This document shows, one piece after another, positions 9,349 to 18,203 of a stretch of 64,000 nt of DNA. The stretch comes from Natrinema sp. SYSU A 869 (GTDB lineage: Archaea; Halobacteriota; Halobacteria; Halobacteriales; Natrialbaceae). How positions within the stretch are numbered: position 1 is the stretch's first letter; every line of letters starts with the position of its first letter. The DNA is taken from the NCBI RefSeq assembly GCF_019879105.1, contig NZ_CP082249.1, forward strand, positions 2,852,001 to 2,916,000. The letters are read 5' to 3'. The notes under the pieces were generated by a model that made no database searches, was not told the DNA's origin, and worked only from the letters and a program-made list of their open reading frames with translations. Both the position numbers and the translations under genes were made by a program.

Positions 9349-10332
9349 TCAGAACAACACCAGCAGCGCCGTCAGCGAGAGCGCACTACTGGCGAGCAGC
9401 GCCAACAGAACGACGAGAGCGGGCAGCAGTCCGGTTGCTCTGAGGTTACCGAGTCGGATTTCGGTCCCGAGGCCGACGAACGCGAGCGCGAACAGCCAGT
9501 CGTAGGCGTGCTCGATCGACGCCTGCTGTGCCGCGGAGAAGAGGCCGGCACTCGCGATGAGGGCGACTGCGAAGAATCCGAGAACAAACGTCGGAAACTC
9601 GTCCCAGAGCGTCCGAAGGGACGGGCGACTGCCGCCCCCGGATCGACTGTAGTACCCTGCGTACGCGAGCACGACGACGCCGATCAGCGCGTTTCTCGAG
9701 AGCTTCGTCATCGTCGCCCACTGTCCGGCTACTTCGGAGTGAGTGAAGCCGACCGCGACGACGGGCCCCGTCGAGAACATGCTGACACCGGCCCAGATCC
9801 CGAAGACCGTCCCAGACAGGTCCAGCAGATCGCCGACGATCGGGTAGAGGACGATCGTGATCGCATCGAACAGCAGGACCGTCGCCGCCGCGTAGGCGAT
9901 CTGGTCCTCGCGCGCGCTGATGGCACCGGCGACCGCGACGACCGCGGAGACGCCGCAGATGCTGGCACCGGCCGCGAGCAGCGAGCCGAGTTGCTCGGTC
10001 AATCCGAAGACGTTTCGCGCGAGCAGTTCGACGAAGAGGAGCGAGAGCGCGGCAGCGACGACCACGAGGAGGAAGACTGGCCCGCCGACCGCGAGGACGG
10101 TGTCGACAGATATCGACGCGCCCATGAGGACGATCCCAGCGCCCAGCCACAGGGTATGCGTCGCGAGACCGGGCTCGAGGCGTTCCGGAACGCCGACGGC
10201 GTTCGTCGCGACGAACCCAAGTGCAATGGCGAGCAGCAGCCGGTTGAATCCGAGCGGCTGTGCTAGCGTCCGCGCCAGCAACGCACCGAGACAGAGGGCG
10301 ACGAACCCCGGCAGGAGACGACGAACGACCAT
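9349..10332 (-). CDS. YeiH/UPF0324 family membrane transporter
   Basis: A 327-residue polytopic membrane protein with about ten hydrophobic segments, including the family-like stretch SLLAAGASICGVSAVVAVAGAI, which matches the conserved GxxxCGxSAV signature of the YeiH (putative sulfate exporter) family. Start taken at MVVRRLLPGF, just before the first helix. A short reading frame ends four bases upstream of this ATG. Some relatives are annotated as sulfate exporters, but that function rests on few cases and is not shown by the sequence here. Confidence 0.85.
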   Translation of the reverse strand: MVVRRLLPGFVALCLGALLARTLAQPLGFNRLLLAIALGFVATNAVGVPERLEPGLATHTLWLGAGIVLMGASISVDTVLAVGGPVFLLVVVAAALSLLFVELLARNVFGLTEQLGSLLAAGASICGVSAVVAVAGAISAREDQIAYAAATVLLFDAITIVLYPIVGDLLDLSGTVFGIWAGVSMFSTGPVVAVGFTHSEVAGQWATMTKLSRNALIGVVVLAYAGYYSRSGGGSRPSLRTLWDEFPTFVLGFFAVALIASAGLFSAAQQASIEHAYDWLFALAFVGLGTEIRLGNLRATGLLPALVVLLALLASSALSLTALLVLF

Positions 10333-10336
10333 CTCG

Positions 10337-10474
10337 TCACCGGGGTGCCTGCGGTTCAAGTGCGGCGACCAGTGCGACGATCGCTGCCCCGACGACGGTC
10401 TTCCAGTCACGTTCCAGCGCCGACCAGCGGGCCGTCCCGGTGTCGACGTTCGACCGCCATCCATCGATCGCCAT
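10337..10474 (-). CDS. Possible 45-residue small protein upstream of the YeiH-type gene
   Basis: An ATG-initiated frame at 10474 encodes MAIDGWRSNVDTG..., with one short hydrophobic segment (about residues 28-38), and stops four bases before the YeiH-type ATG. The position suggests a translationally linked leader or small partner protein. There is no family match I can name. The frame could be accidental, because long spurious frames are common at this GC content. Confidence 0.3.
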   Translation of the reverse strand: MAIDGWRSNVDTGTARWSALERDWKTVVGAAIVALVAALEPQAPR

Positions 10475-10736
10475 GTGTCCGGTCTCCCGACGCCGCCACA
10501 GTTAACAGTTGTCGATCGGTGATTCGGGCACATGTTTCCGACCCAGACGGCAGAGTCGTCAGCGAGAGAGCTTAGTTCGAGGTTCCCTTCTGGAGACGCT
10601 CGAGCAGCCCACATACCGTCGTTTGTTTGGTAATGTGGCAACTTTATCGACTACTCGCGGCGAATCGGACGACCAGTTGCAGCCGACGGGATATTCAGGG
10701 AGCCTTCACTTCCGTCTTCGACGATTCCAACCGATC
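10475..10736. other. Intergenic region with no recognised gene
   Basis: Together with the possible small protein this makes up the 404 bases between the YeiH-type gene and the next plus-strand gene. I see a TTTATC element near 10653 on the plus strand but no RNA gene, repeat or convincing coding frame. Confidence 0.4.
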
Positions 10737-11045
10737 ATGGCCGGCGACGACCACCACGAGCCCGACGAACACTTAAAGCGAGTCCGCGAGCGCCTCCAGC
10801 AGGCGACCGACGGCGCGGACCGGACGGTCAAATCGCAACTGAACTCGATCACCGCGGGAGTGTTCGAAGAGCAGGAGGGACACCTGACCCAGACCGAACC
10901 CGGGCCGAAGGCCGACCGGATAGCCGAGGTCGCCGAGAAACTCGAGGGGCTCGCGGACGAGGTATCGGGCGAGACGGCCGAACACATCCTCGCCGCTCGT
11001 ACCCACTGTCTCGAGTACCTCGAGGAAAGTAGCAGCGCCGAATAG
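10737..11045 (+). CDS. Small helical hypothetical protein
   Basis: A 102-residue soluble protein, acidic and almost wholly helical by composition. It opens MAGDDHHEPDEHLKRVRE and has two amphipathic stretches (about residues 12-45 and 60-97) that could form a helical hairpin. It resembles the small conserved haloarchaeal proteins of unknown function, but I cannot assign a family. Start taken at the ATG after a stretch lacking protein-like composition. It is convergent with nuoCD, 15 bases from that gene's stop. Confidence 0.65.
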   Translation: MAGDDHHEPDEHLKRVRERLQQATDGADRTVKSQLNSITAGVFEEQEGHLTQTEPGPKADRIAEVAEKLEGLADEVSGETAEHILAARTHCLEYLEESSSAE

Positions 11046-11060
11046 GTCGACTATCTCCGT

Positions 11061-12746
11061 TCAGCGGTCGACGCTCCCGAGCACGATGTCGAGACTGCCA
11101 AGCGACGCGATCAGGTCCGCGACGTACTCGCCCTCGGACATCTCCGGCAGCGCGGAGAGGTTGTGGAAACACGGGCTGCGGATCTTGAATCGGGCTGGCG
11201 AGTTCGAACCGTCCGCGCGGATGTAGATTCCGAGTTCGCCCTTCGCGCTCTCGACGGCGCGGTAGGTTTCGGTCCCCGCGTCCGGCTTGAGCGTCCGCGG
11301 GACGTTGCTCTGGACGGTTCGCTCGTCTTCGGGCCAGTCCTCGAGCAAGTCGAGACACTGCTCGATGATCTTCGCGGACTCCTCGACCTCACGGAGGCGG
11401 ACGAGCACGCGTGCGTGATTGTCGCAACTGTCCTCGGTGACAACGTCCCACTCGAGGTTGTCGTAGTAGCCGTAGGGGTCGTCCCGCCGGAGGTCGTAGT
11501 CGATGCCGGAGGCGCGGGCGACAGGGCCGGTACAGCCGTAGTCCTTGGCGACTTCGGGCTCGAGAACGCCGGTGTCGATCGTTCGAACCTGGAAGATTTC
11601 GTTACCGGTCAGCAGGTCGTGATACTCGTCGACCTTGGCGGGGAGCTCGTCGAGGAAGTCCCGGCACTTCTCGATGAACTCCGTGCGAGGTTCGGGCAGA
11701 TCCCAGCAGACGCCGCCGAGCCGGAAGTAGTAGAACATCATCCGCTGGCCCGTGAGGTCCTCCAAGATGTCCTGGACGACCTCGCGGTCGCGCATGCCGT
11801 ACTGGAAGATAGCCGTGAAGTCGCCGTAGACGTCTAAGGCGAACGTCGAGACCGCGAGGAAGTGGCCGAGCATCCGGCCGAACTCGGTCGACATCGTCCG
11901 CAGGATCTGGGCGTACTCGGGGACCTCGATGTCGGCGATATCCTCAATCACGCGGGCGACCGCCCACTCGTTGGGGAGGTTCGCCGTGTAGTCCCAGCGA
12001 TTCGAATACGGGATGATCTGGTGGCGGTAGGTGCCGTTCTGGCACATCTGCTCCTCGCAGCGGTGCAAGTAGCCGATGTCGGGTTCGACGTCCACGACCG
12101 ACTCGCCGTCGAGCACCGTCTCGAGGTGGAGGACGCCGTGGGTCGCCGGGTGGTGTGGCCCGATATTGAGCATCATCGTGTCCGACTCGGTGACGCGGTG
12201 GTCCGCCGCAAGCGGGTTCGCGTGTTCGGTGTAGCTGATGACCTGCGGTTTGTCCTGATCGTAGTCGAGTGCGAGCGGGTGTCCCTGCCACGACTCGGGG
12301 AGGAGAATTCGCGTGAGGTGGGGATGATCCGCGTACTCGATCCCGACGAGATCGAAGGCCTCCCGCTCGTGCCAGTCGGCCGTCCGGAAGACGGGTTCGG
12401 CAGACTCACAGACGGGTGCCCCCGTCGGCAGTGGGACGATCAGCGTCACCTCATGGGTCCGCCGATCGTACTTCGTCATGTGGATGATCGACTCGTAGCG
12501 GTCCTCGTACTGCTGGGGGGTGATACACGAGAGGTGGTCGAACCCTGCCTCATCACGCAGTAGGCGAACCACCGCCTGCACGTCGTCCGGCCGGATCACG
12601 AAGGCGGGCGCGTTCTTGTGGTCGTCCCGACCGATCGCGTACTCTGAGAGCAGGGTCTCAAGTGCGGCCTCGTCGACGCCCTCCTTGCGCTGGTGGTCGT
12701 ACTCCGGGTCGATGCGCTCGCGCTCGGGCTCCGATGTCTCACTCAT
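11061..12746 (-). CDS. nuoCD: NADH-quinone oxidoreductase-type subunit, fused NuoC-NuoD
   Basis: The 561-residue protein joins a NuoC (30 kDa) domain (residues 1-165, including the WHEREAFDLVGI signature) to a NuoD (49 kDa) domain (from about residue 190). The NuoD part contains IGPHHPATHGVLH, GYLHRCEEQM, and the ending DIVLGSVDR. In complex I these subunits lie in the peripheral arm at the quinone site. Haloarchaea normally encode such a fusion inside a nuoA-N cluster. Here no other nuo gene is adjacent, and the neighbours are an unrelated small protein and a PAP2 phosphatase. It may therefore be a second copy serving another complex. Confidence 0.92.
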   Translation of the reverse strand: MSETSEPERERIDPEYDHQRKEGVDEAALETLLSEYAIGRDDHKNAPAFVIRPDDVQAVVRLLRDEAGFDHLSCITPQQYEDRYESIIHMTKYDRRTHEVTLIVPLPTGAPVCESAEPVFRTADWHEREAFDLVGIEYADHPHLTRILLPESWQGHPLALDYDQDKPQVISYTEHANPLAADHRVTESDTMMLNIGPHHPATHGVLHLETVLDGESVVDVEPDIGYLHRCEEQMCQNGTYRHQIIPYSNRWDYTANLPNEWAVARVIEDIADIEVPEYAQILRTMSTEFGRMLGHFLAVSTFALDVYGDFTAIFQYGMRDREVVQDILEDLTGQRMMFYYFRLGGVCWDLPEPRTEFIEKCRDFLDELPAKVDEYHDLLTGNEIFQVRTIDTGVLEPEVAKDYGCTGPVARASGIDYDLRRDDPYGYYDNLEWDVVTEDSCDNHARVLVRLREVEESAKIIEQCLDLLEDWPEDERTVQSNVPRTLKPDAGTETYRAVESAKGELGIYIRADGSNSPARFKIRSPCFHNLSALPEMSEGEYVADLIASLGSLDIVLGSVDR

Positions 12747-12913
12747 TTGGGTCCCCTCGCACGCCGACCGATGGCGCGTCTCGATAGCCTACAGGTGACG
12801 CGAAAATGAGGGTTTTCCCGCGTTCGCGTGACTCTCCGCGGAGAGTGAACAATATCGATCGGGAGCCGCATCCGGGGTCGGCCTCAGAGCCGGCCGTCCG
12901 GCCGAGCGGAATC

Positions 12914-12923
12914 GCTTATATGG
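12914..12923 (+). promoter_or_regulatory. TATA box of the PAP2 gene
   Basis: GCTTATATGG is centred about 27 bases before the ATG at 12945. That spacing makes the ATG the leaderless start and places the GTG at 12939 at or upstream of the transcript start. Confidence 0.55.
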
Positions 12924-12944
12924 ATCGTCGCACGTAGCGTGAGT

Positions 12945-13853
12945 ATGTCTCGAGGGATCGGCTGGTTCGACACGTTCCGCGAGGTCGCCCCCGAGTGGAT
13001 CGTCGTCGTGCTCGGACTGGTAACTCAACTCGGCGACGTATGGTTTCTCGGAGCACTCGTCGGGACGCTCTACTGGCTGGAGACCGACAACCGGGAGCAG
13101 ATCGCCGCCGTCTTCGGGCTGTTACTGGCCGGCCTCTCGCTCATCACGGCGCTGAAACATGTCTTCGCGCTGCCGCGGCCGGAACGCGTGCTCGTGGAGG
13201 CTGGGGTGCTCCCGAAGGCGGTCCACCCGCTGTACGAGGCCACTGCGACGGCGACCGGCTACGGGTTTCCGAGCGGTCACGCCCTGCTGACGACGATCGT
13301 CTACCTGAGCCTGGCCGAGTACGGCTCCGTCAGCACGCGCCGGCGTCGATATCTCGGAGCCGCCGGGATGGTGACAGCCGTCTGTTTCTCTCGGGTCGGT
13401 CTCGGCGTGCACTACCTCGTCGATGTCGTCGTCGGCGTCGGCGTCGGACTGGTCTTTCTCCTCCTCACATGGGGGCTCCTGAATCGGTATCCCTCCCGTC
13501 GGGGCACGCTCGGATTCGGACTGGCCGTCGCCCTCGCGGCCGTCGCGCTCGTGACGAGTGCCGTCGACTCCGACGCCGTCCTCCTGTTCGGCGCGTCGAT
13601 TGGCGGGTTCGCCGGCTGGCAGTTCGTCGCCCTCGCTCAAGGGCTGGACGAGGGACACGGCCCGATTCGAACGAGTCGCGCGCTCACCGCGAGAGCCGTC
13701 GCCGTCGCAACCGGGATCGCGTCGCTCGTCGCCCTTTCGGGCTACTACTGGCCCGTCTTGTTGCTTGCCGGAAGCGGCGTCCTCGGGTTCGTCGTCGCCG
13801 CGTTCGTCACTGTCCCCGTGTTCTATCACTCCGAGCGCGGGAGCGGTATCTGA
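12945..13853 (+). CDS. PAP2 family membrane phosphatase
   Basis: A 302-residue integral membrane phosphatase of the PAP2 superfamily, likely acting on a lipid phosphate or polyprenyl diphosphate at the outer face of the membrane. The three catalytic motifs are present in order: KHVFALPRP near residue 68, the PSGH of YGFPSGHA near residue 106, and SRVGLGVHYLVD near residue 147. About eight hydrophobic segments follow the usual pattern, with an extended C-terminal half of four helices. The start is taken from the TATA spacing. Confidence 0.9.
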   Translation: MSRGIGWFDTFREVAPEWIVVVLGLVTQLGDVWFLGALVGTLYWLETDNREQIAAVFGLLLAGLSLITALKHVFALPRPERVLVEAGVLPKAVHPLYEATATATGYGFPSGHALLTTIVYLSLAEYGSVSTRRRRYLGAAGMVTAVCFSRVGLGVHYLVDVVVGVGVGLVFLLLTWGLLNRYPSRRGTLGFGLAVALAAVALVTSAVDSDAVLLFGASIGGFAGWQFVALAQGLDEGHGPIRTSRALTARAVAVATGIASLVALSGYYWPVLLLAGSGVLGFVVAAFVTVPVFYHSERGSGI

Positions 13854-13966
13854 GCGAGCGTGGCCGCTCGTCGCCGTTCCGAGTCATCGCCGACTCGAGG
13901 GGTATCACTCGAGAGTGGGCCGGGGAGCCGCGCTGGAAAGACGGTCGCGGCAACGGAAGGGGGCCT

Positions 13967-14761
13967 TCACTGATCGTTCGCCGCCGAATCGTCGTCCTCC
14001 GGGGCGTCTTCCTCGTCCGCCTCCGATTCGGACTCGTCCTCGTCCGACGGCTCGACCTTCATCTCGGAGGCGTCCTCCGCGGGGCCCGCCTCGGGTTCCG
14101 TGTCCGCGGTCTGGGTCGGCTGGGCCTGTGTCGGGTCCGGCCCCGTGGCCTCGCCGGTCTCGTCGGCCATCGCCGAGTCGGAGACGTCGACCGCCACGTC
14201 GTCGGTGTCAGTCTCGCGCCGGGGGTCCGCTTCTTCGTCTCCGAGATCCGGTCTAGACTGGGATTCGTCGCCGTCCGGCTCGTCAGTGAACTCGATCTGC
14301 GAGCCAGACGCATCTACGTCGTCGATTCCCCGTTCATCCGAGATCTCACCGTCGGAGCCGATCTCGGATTCCCGGCCGGAATCGACGCGCGTGGCGGCGG
14401 CGCTGGCCTGATCGGACGTGTCCTTCCTCTCGGTGCCATCCTCGACCTCCGGGACGCCGTTCTCCGTCCCGGACTCGCCGTTCGAGCGCCGCTTGTGGAG
14501 CCCGAACCCGACCAGCCCGCTGCCGGCGATGCCGAGCGGAATCGCCTGCGGCCGGTCCGCGGCCATCGAGCGGATCGCGGCCGCGAGCAAGAGTCCGCCG
14601 CCGATCAGCGGTAGCATCCCGCTCGCGGTCGCATCGGACACTGCCGACGCAAGTCGGCCGGCCGGTGCATCTAGCTCCTCGAGATCCTCGATCTCCTCGA
14701 GGTTGGTGAAGTCGTCCATCGAGACATCCGTCGTCGCATCGTCATCATGGTGTGCAGTCAT
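13967..14761 (-). CDS. Acidic protein with two central membrane segments
   Basis: A 264-residue protein. Residues 1-45 are acidic, two short hydrophobic segments follow (about 48-64 and 71-87, ending with the basic stop-transfer HKRRS), and the remaining 170 residues are an unbroken Asp/Glu/Ser/Thr-rich tail. No enzyme motif is visible. I start at MTAHHDDDATTD because the 27 codons upstream read as a basic, non-haloarchaeal-like sequence. It is likely a conserved haloarchaeal membrane protein of unknown function. The tail could shield or bind cations, but this is only inference. Confidence 0.65.
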   Translation of the reverse strand: MTAHHDDDATTDVSMDDFTNLEEIEDLEELDAPAGRLASAVSDATASGMLPLIGGGLLLAAAIRSMAADRPQAIPLGIAGSGLVGFGLHKRRSNGESGTENGVPEVEDGTERKDTSDQASAAATRVDSGRESEIGSDGEISDERGIDDVDASGSQIEFTDEPDGDESQSRPDLGDEEADPRRETDTDDVAVDVSDSAMADETGEATGPDPTQAQPTQTADTEPEAGPAEDASEMKVEPSDEDESESEADEEDAPEDDDSAANDQ

Positions 14762-15063
14762 CGGAAGGCCTCCGAGCAACGGTGCTAGTGGCCGTCTGCC
14801 GACGGCCGATCTGGGCCGTTCTCGCGTCACCTGTCGGGCCACCAGCGTCCGCTCGTGGACCGTACGTGGTCCGGTCGGATGAAAGTGAGACTGGCAGATG
14901 AATACCCGACTCCATCGGTGTCAGGCTGCTGTGGCTCCCGGATCGATATCGGATATTGCCGTACTCGGGCGTATCCGACCGGAAATCAGCCGGTAGCCGA
15001 TATTGTAGCCCTGCATACTCCGGGCGGACGACCTTCCCTGCTTACCGTGGAAGTAGCGTATCC
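14762..15063. other. Divergent intergenic region between the acidic membrane protein and the sulfatase-fold gene
   Basis: It must hold promoters for both divergent genes. GGATATTGCC and GATATTGTAG near 14951 and 14999 are weak AT-rich candidates. No RNA gene or repeat was recognised. Confidence 0.35.
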
Positions 15064-16653
15064 ATGTCGGACTCGAACGGACGTGACGACGAGTCACATT
15101 GTGCTGTGCGGAATGTCGTTTTCATAGTTCTCGATACGGCGCGGGCGAAAAGCGTCGGGATGCAGTCGTTTCCGGCCGATCGAAACGCACCAACGGCCGA
15201 TCCCATCGGAATCCAATCGGCTCCGGGGGATCGACCAGGCTCGAGCGGTGATTCCGTTGGCGCACGCCCGACACCGACGCTGACGCGCCTCGCCGAAGAG
15301 GGGACCGCTTTCGAGAACGCGTTCGCGACCGCGCCCTGGACGCTCCCCTCTCACGCGTCGTTTTTCACCGGGACCTATCCCTCTGAACACGGCACGCACG
15401 GCGGTCATACCTATCTCGACGACGATCTGCGAACCATGCCCGAGGCCTTCGCCGACGCAGGATTCGAGACGATCGGCGTCTCGAACAACACCTGGATCAC
15501 CGAGGAGTTCGGGTTCGACCGCGGCTTCGAGGACCTCCGCAAGGGCTGGCAGTACATCCAGTCCGACGCCGACATGGGCGCGGTTGTCCGCGGCGAGGAT
15601 CTCCGGGAGAAACTCGGCGCGACCCGGGACCGAATCCTTGACGGGAACCCGTTCGTCAACGCCGCCAACATCCTCTACAGCGAACTGCTACAGCCGGCCG
15701 GCGACGACGGCTCCGACCGGTCGACGGACTGGATCGCCGACTGGCTCGCGGACCGGGACGACGACCGGCCCTTTTTCCTGTTCTGTAACTTCATCGAACC
15801 CCACGTCCAGTACGATCCGCCCGCGGAGTACGCCGAACGATTCCTCCCCGAGGGGGCCAGTTACGAAGAGGCGACCGCGATCAGGCAGGATCCTCGCGCC
15901 TACGACTGTAACGACTACGACATCTCCGATCACGAGTTCGCCCTGCTCCGGGGGCTCTATCGGGCCGAACTCGCCTACGTCGACCACCAGGTCGGCAAGC
16001 TCCGAACCGCCCTCGAGGACGCAGGCGAGTGGGAAGACACCCTGTTTGTCGTTTGTGGCGACCACGGCGAGCACATCGGCGAACACGGCTTCTTCGGGCA
16101 CCAGTACAACCTCTACGACACGCTGCTCAACGTCCCGCTGGTCTGTCACGGCGGCTCCTTCACTGGCGGCGGGCGACGCCACGACCTTGTGCAACTCCTC
16201 GATATCCCCGCCACGCTGCTCGAGACGGCCGGAATCGACGATCCCGAGCTACGTGAGCAGTGGTCGAGCAGATCACTTCACCCCGAGTCGGATGCCCAAG
16301 ACCGCGATGCCGTCTTCGCCGAGTACGTCGCCCCCCAGCCCTCGATCGAGCGCCTCGAGACTAGGTTCGGCGAGATTCCGGATCGTGTTCGGGAGTTCGA
16401 TCGCCGGCTGCGGGCAGTCCGTACAACCGAGTACAAGTACGTCCGCGGCGACGACGGCTTCGAGCGGCTCCACCGCGTCCGAACCGATCCGCTCGAGCAC
16501 ACCGATATCAGTGACGAGAAGCCCGAGCGGGTCCGGGCGTTACGACGGCGACTCGAGGAGCGCTTCGAACCGTTCACCGAGGCGAGCGCGTCGGGCGAAG
16601 TCGAGATGCGCGACGGGACGAAAGAGCGATTGGCGGATCTCGGCTACCTCTGA
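15064..16653 (+). CDS. Sulfatase/alkaline-phosphatase-superfamily hydrolase
   Basis: A 529-residue metal-dependent hydrolase of the alkaline phosphatase fold. The first metal Asp is in VVFIVLDTAR near residue 25. The nucleophile region reads APWTLPSHASFFTG, the C-terminal metal site is CGDHGEHIGEHG, and a later His is in GHQYNLYD. The nucleophile position of true sulfatases is a Cys or Ser matured to formylglycine; here it appears to be Thr (T-L-P-S-H), as in phosphoglycerol-transferase-like or phosphodiesterase members, so sulfate ester cleavage should not be assumed. No signal peptide is seen. Start chosen at MSDSNGRDDE. Confidence 0.85.
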   Translation: MSDSNGRDDESHCAVRNVVFIVLDTARAKSVGMQSFPADRNAPTADPIGIQSAPGDRPGSSGDSVGARPTPTLTRLAEEGTAFENAFATAPWTLPSHASFFTGTYPSEHGTHGGHTYLDDDLRTMPEAFADAGFETIGVSNNTWITEEFGFDRGFEDLRKGWQYIQSDADMGAVVRGEDLREKLGATRDRILDGNPFVNAANILYSELLQPAGDDGSDRSTDWIADWLADRDDDRPFFLFCNFIEPHVQYDPPAEYAERFLPEGASYEEATAIRQDPRAYDCNDYDISDHEFALLRGLYRAELAYVDHQVGKLRTALEDAGEWEDTLFVVCGDHGEHIGEHGFFGHQYNLYDTLLNVPLVCHGGSFTGGGRRHDLVQLLDIPATLLETAGIDDPELREQWSSRSLHPESDAQDRDAVFAEYVAPQPSIERLETRFGEIPDRVREFDRRLRAVRTTEYKYVRGDDGFERLHRVRTDPLEHTDISDEKPERVRALRRRLEERFEPFTEASASGEVEMRDGTKERLADLGYL

Positions 16654-16722
16654 GACGGTCCCGAGAGTGCGGCGGAGGCCCCAGCACAGTCGCCGGCGGT
16701 GATCGCGTTGATCAGAGTCCCG

Positions 16723-17460
16723 CTACCATTCGGACGTACTGACTGTCTCCCGCTCACCGGCGAGTTGTCGATACGCACCGACGAGAACGGCGGCGCCGAA
16801 TAGGGTGAAAACGCCGGACGTGATCGCGGTCACCAGATTGCCGACGATGGGAGCCACGCCGACGACAGTGAATACGAGACTAACCAGACCGCTGCCGACG
16901 CCGATAACGGCCCCGAGAATGAAGAGGCGAATTCGATTCTCAGACGTGAGTTCCCAACTTCGCTCGAGTGACTCGATGACGCCGGCGTCCTCGATGACGA
17001 CGGCGATGGGGGCGAACACGAGGCAGACTGCGAGGAAGATTCCGGGGAAGAGGAGGAAGACAGACCCGATCAGCACCGCGAAGAAGGTGATGACAGTGAC
17101 GACGACCAGCACGCCGGCGGTTCGGACGAGTCGGCGGGTATGGTCGGCCGTCGGAACGTCGTTGATATCCGAATACAGCGCCCGTATCGTCACGACGCCG
17201 AGCACGCTACCGACGAGCATGAGAAGGGCGGTCAGTCCGCCACCGATGGAGATCGGAAGATCGACGGCGAGAGGATAGGTCTGTGAGAACTCCTCGTCGG
17301 GGAACAATTCAGTGAACAGACCCGAGAAGAACGATTGGACGCTTACCTGCGTCACGAGTTGGAACAGGACGTATACGGCGAGGAGAATCGCTCCGCCGCG
17401 TGTCGTGATTCGATCGAACCCGTAACTGAGTGCTCGCTCGATGCTAAGTTTATAACTCAT
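16723..17460 (-). CDS. Polytopic membrane protein (DUF7847-like)
   Basis: A 245-residue protein with about six membrane segments. An amphipathic start (MSYKLSIERALSYGFDRI) precedes the first helix. A conserved-looking cytoplasmic turn, VIEDAGVIESLERSWELT, sits between helices four and five and resembles the loop of the glycerophosphodiester phosphodiesterase membrane domain family. Many haloarchaeal genomes encode such proteins and their function is unknown. The gene is preceded by a strikingly AT-rich promoter region. Confidence 0.75.
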   Translation of the reverse strand: MSYKLSIERALSYGFDRITTRGGAILLAVYVLFQLVTQVSVQSFFSGLFTELFPDEEFSQTYPLAVDLPISIGGGLTALLMLVGSVLGVVTIRALYSDINDVPTADHTRRLVRTAGVLVVVTVITFFAVLIGSVFLLFPGIFLAVCLVFAPIAVVIEDAGVIESLERSWELTSENRIRLFILGAVIGVGSGLVSLVFTVVGVAPIVGNLVTAITSGVFTLFGAAVLVGAYRQLAGERETVSTSEW

Positions 17461-17626
17461 AGCTGTTAATTTCTATCGGTTATGTATACCACCATTGATT
17501 TAATACATGAAATTTGAAATCGGTGTCGGACTGTCGGACGAATCTGTCGATCGGTCTCGGCAGCTTCCGGTAGCGCGGTAGTCAGTTCGGTCTGTCTCGT
17601 CATCTCAGACCTGCAGATATCCATTG
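17461..17626. other. AT-rich divergent promoter region
   Basis: Bases 17461-17520 are much richer in A and T than the surroundings (TTAATTTC, TATGTATACC, GATTTAATACATG) and supply TATA elements for the minus-strand membrane protein. The rest up to the hairpin at 17627 has no gene. Confidence 0.5.
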
Positions 17627-17654
17627 ACCTCCTCCCGCGCCTAAAGACGGAGGT
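17627..17654. repeat. Hairpin resembling a degraded IS200/IS605-type element end
   Basis: A stem ACCTCC/GGAGGT encloses TCCCGCGCCTAAAGAC. The string CCTCCTCCCGCGCCTAAAG is similar to the terminal hairpins I associate with haloarchaeal IS200/IS605 and TnpB-only elements. No transposase or tnpB frame is present, so at most a remnant remains. The following bases to 17763 hold no gene I can support. Confidence 0.25.
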
Positions 17655-17763
17655 ATGCGCTATCGCTCTGTATCAACCGTTGTTCGAGAGACGATGTGCA
17701 GGCATATCAAGCGTCCAACTGTCCACCCCGGGAGGCTTCTGTCCGTCGTCGGAACGTCGTCGC

Positions 17764-18057
17764 ATGTCCGCCACTCCGTCGTCCGACGCGGCGTCGTTTC
17801 CCTTTCCGACGCAGTTTGTCTACGAGGGACCGCTCAACCGGTTTCGGGCCGCTGTCGACATCGCTCCTACGGGTATCGATGATGTGACGGTTGAAGCCGG
17901 CCCGCGTCACCTTCGAGTCATCGTCGATCTGGGTGACCACGTCGCCGAACGAGCCGTTCGGCCGCTTCCAGACGACCTCGTCTTCGGTGACGATCACGAG
18001 GCCGTCTATAACAACGGCGTCCTCACCGTCTCGCTGAGTACCCGCTCACGAGAGTGA
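17764..18057 (+). CDS. Small Hsp20/alpha-crystallin-like protein
   Basis: A 97-residue cytosolic protein shorter than typical small heat-shock proteins. The C-terminal part shows an alpha-crystallin-like strand pattern ending in YNNGVLTVSLST, close to the family signature (N-G-V-L-x-V-x-L) that closes the alpha-crystallin domain. The N-terminal arm is short. It could act as a chaperone or be a member of the related CS-like fold. Start chosen at MSATPSSDAAS, since the upstream frame overlaps a non-coding hairpin. Confidence 0.65.
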   Translation: MSATPSSDAASFPFPTQFVYEGPLNRFRAAVDIAPTGIDDVTVEAGPRHLRVIVDLGDHVAERAVRPLPDDLVFGDDHEAVYNNGVLTVSLSTRSRE

Positions 18058-18203
18058 TAACGCCGCCTCGCCAGCCCCGGCAGCCGGAGTAATCGAACGC
18101 CGACCGCCGGCGTGTACCCGGCCGGAGCGACCCACGGAACGGTGTCACCGGTATTCGCTTGCTCCACGTTGATTCCCGACGGCATCGAATCACGGGTACA
18201 GCG

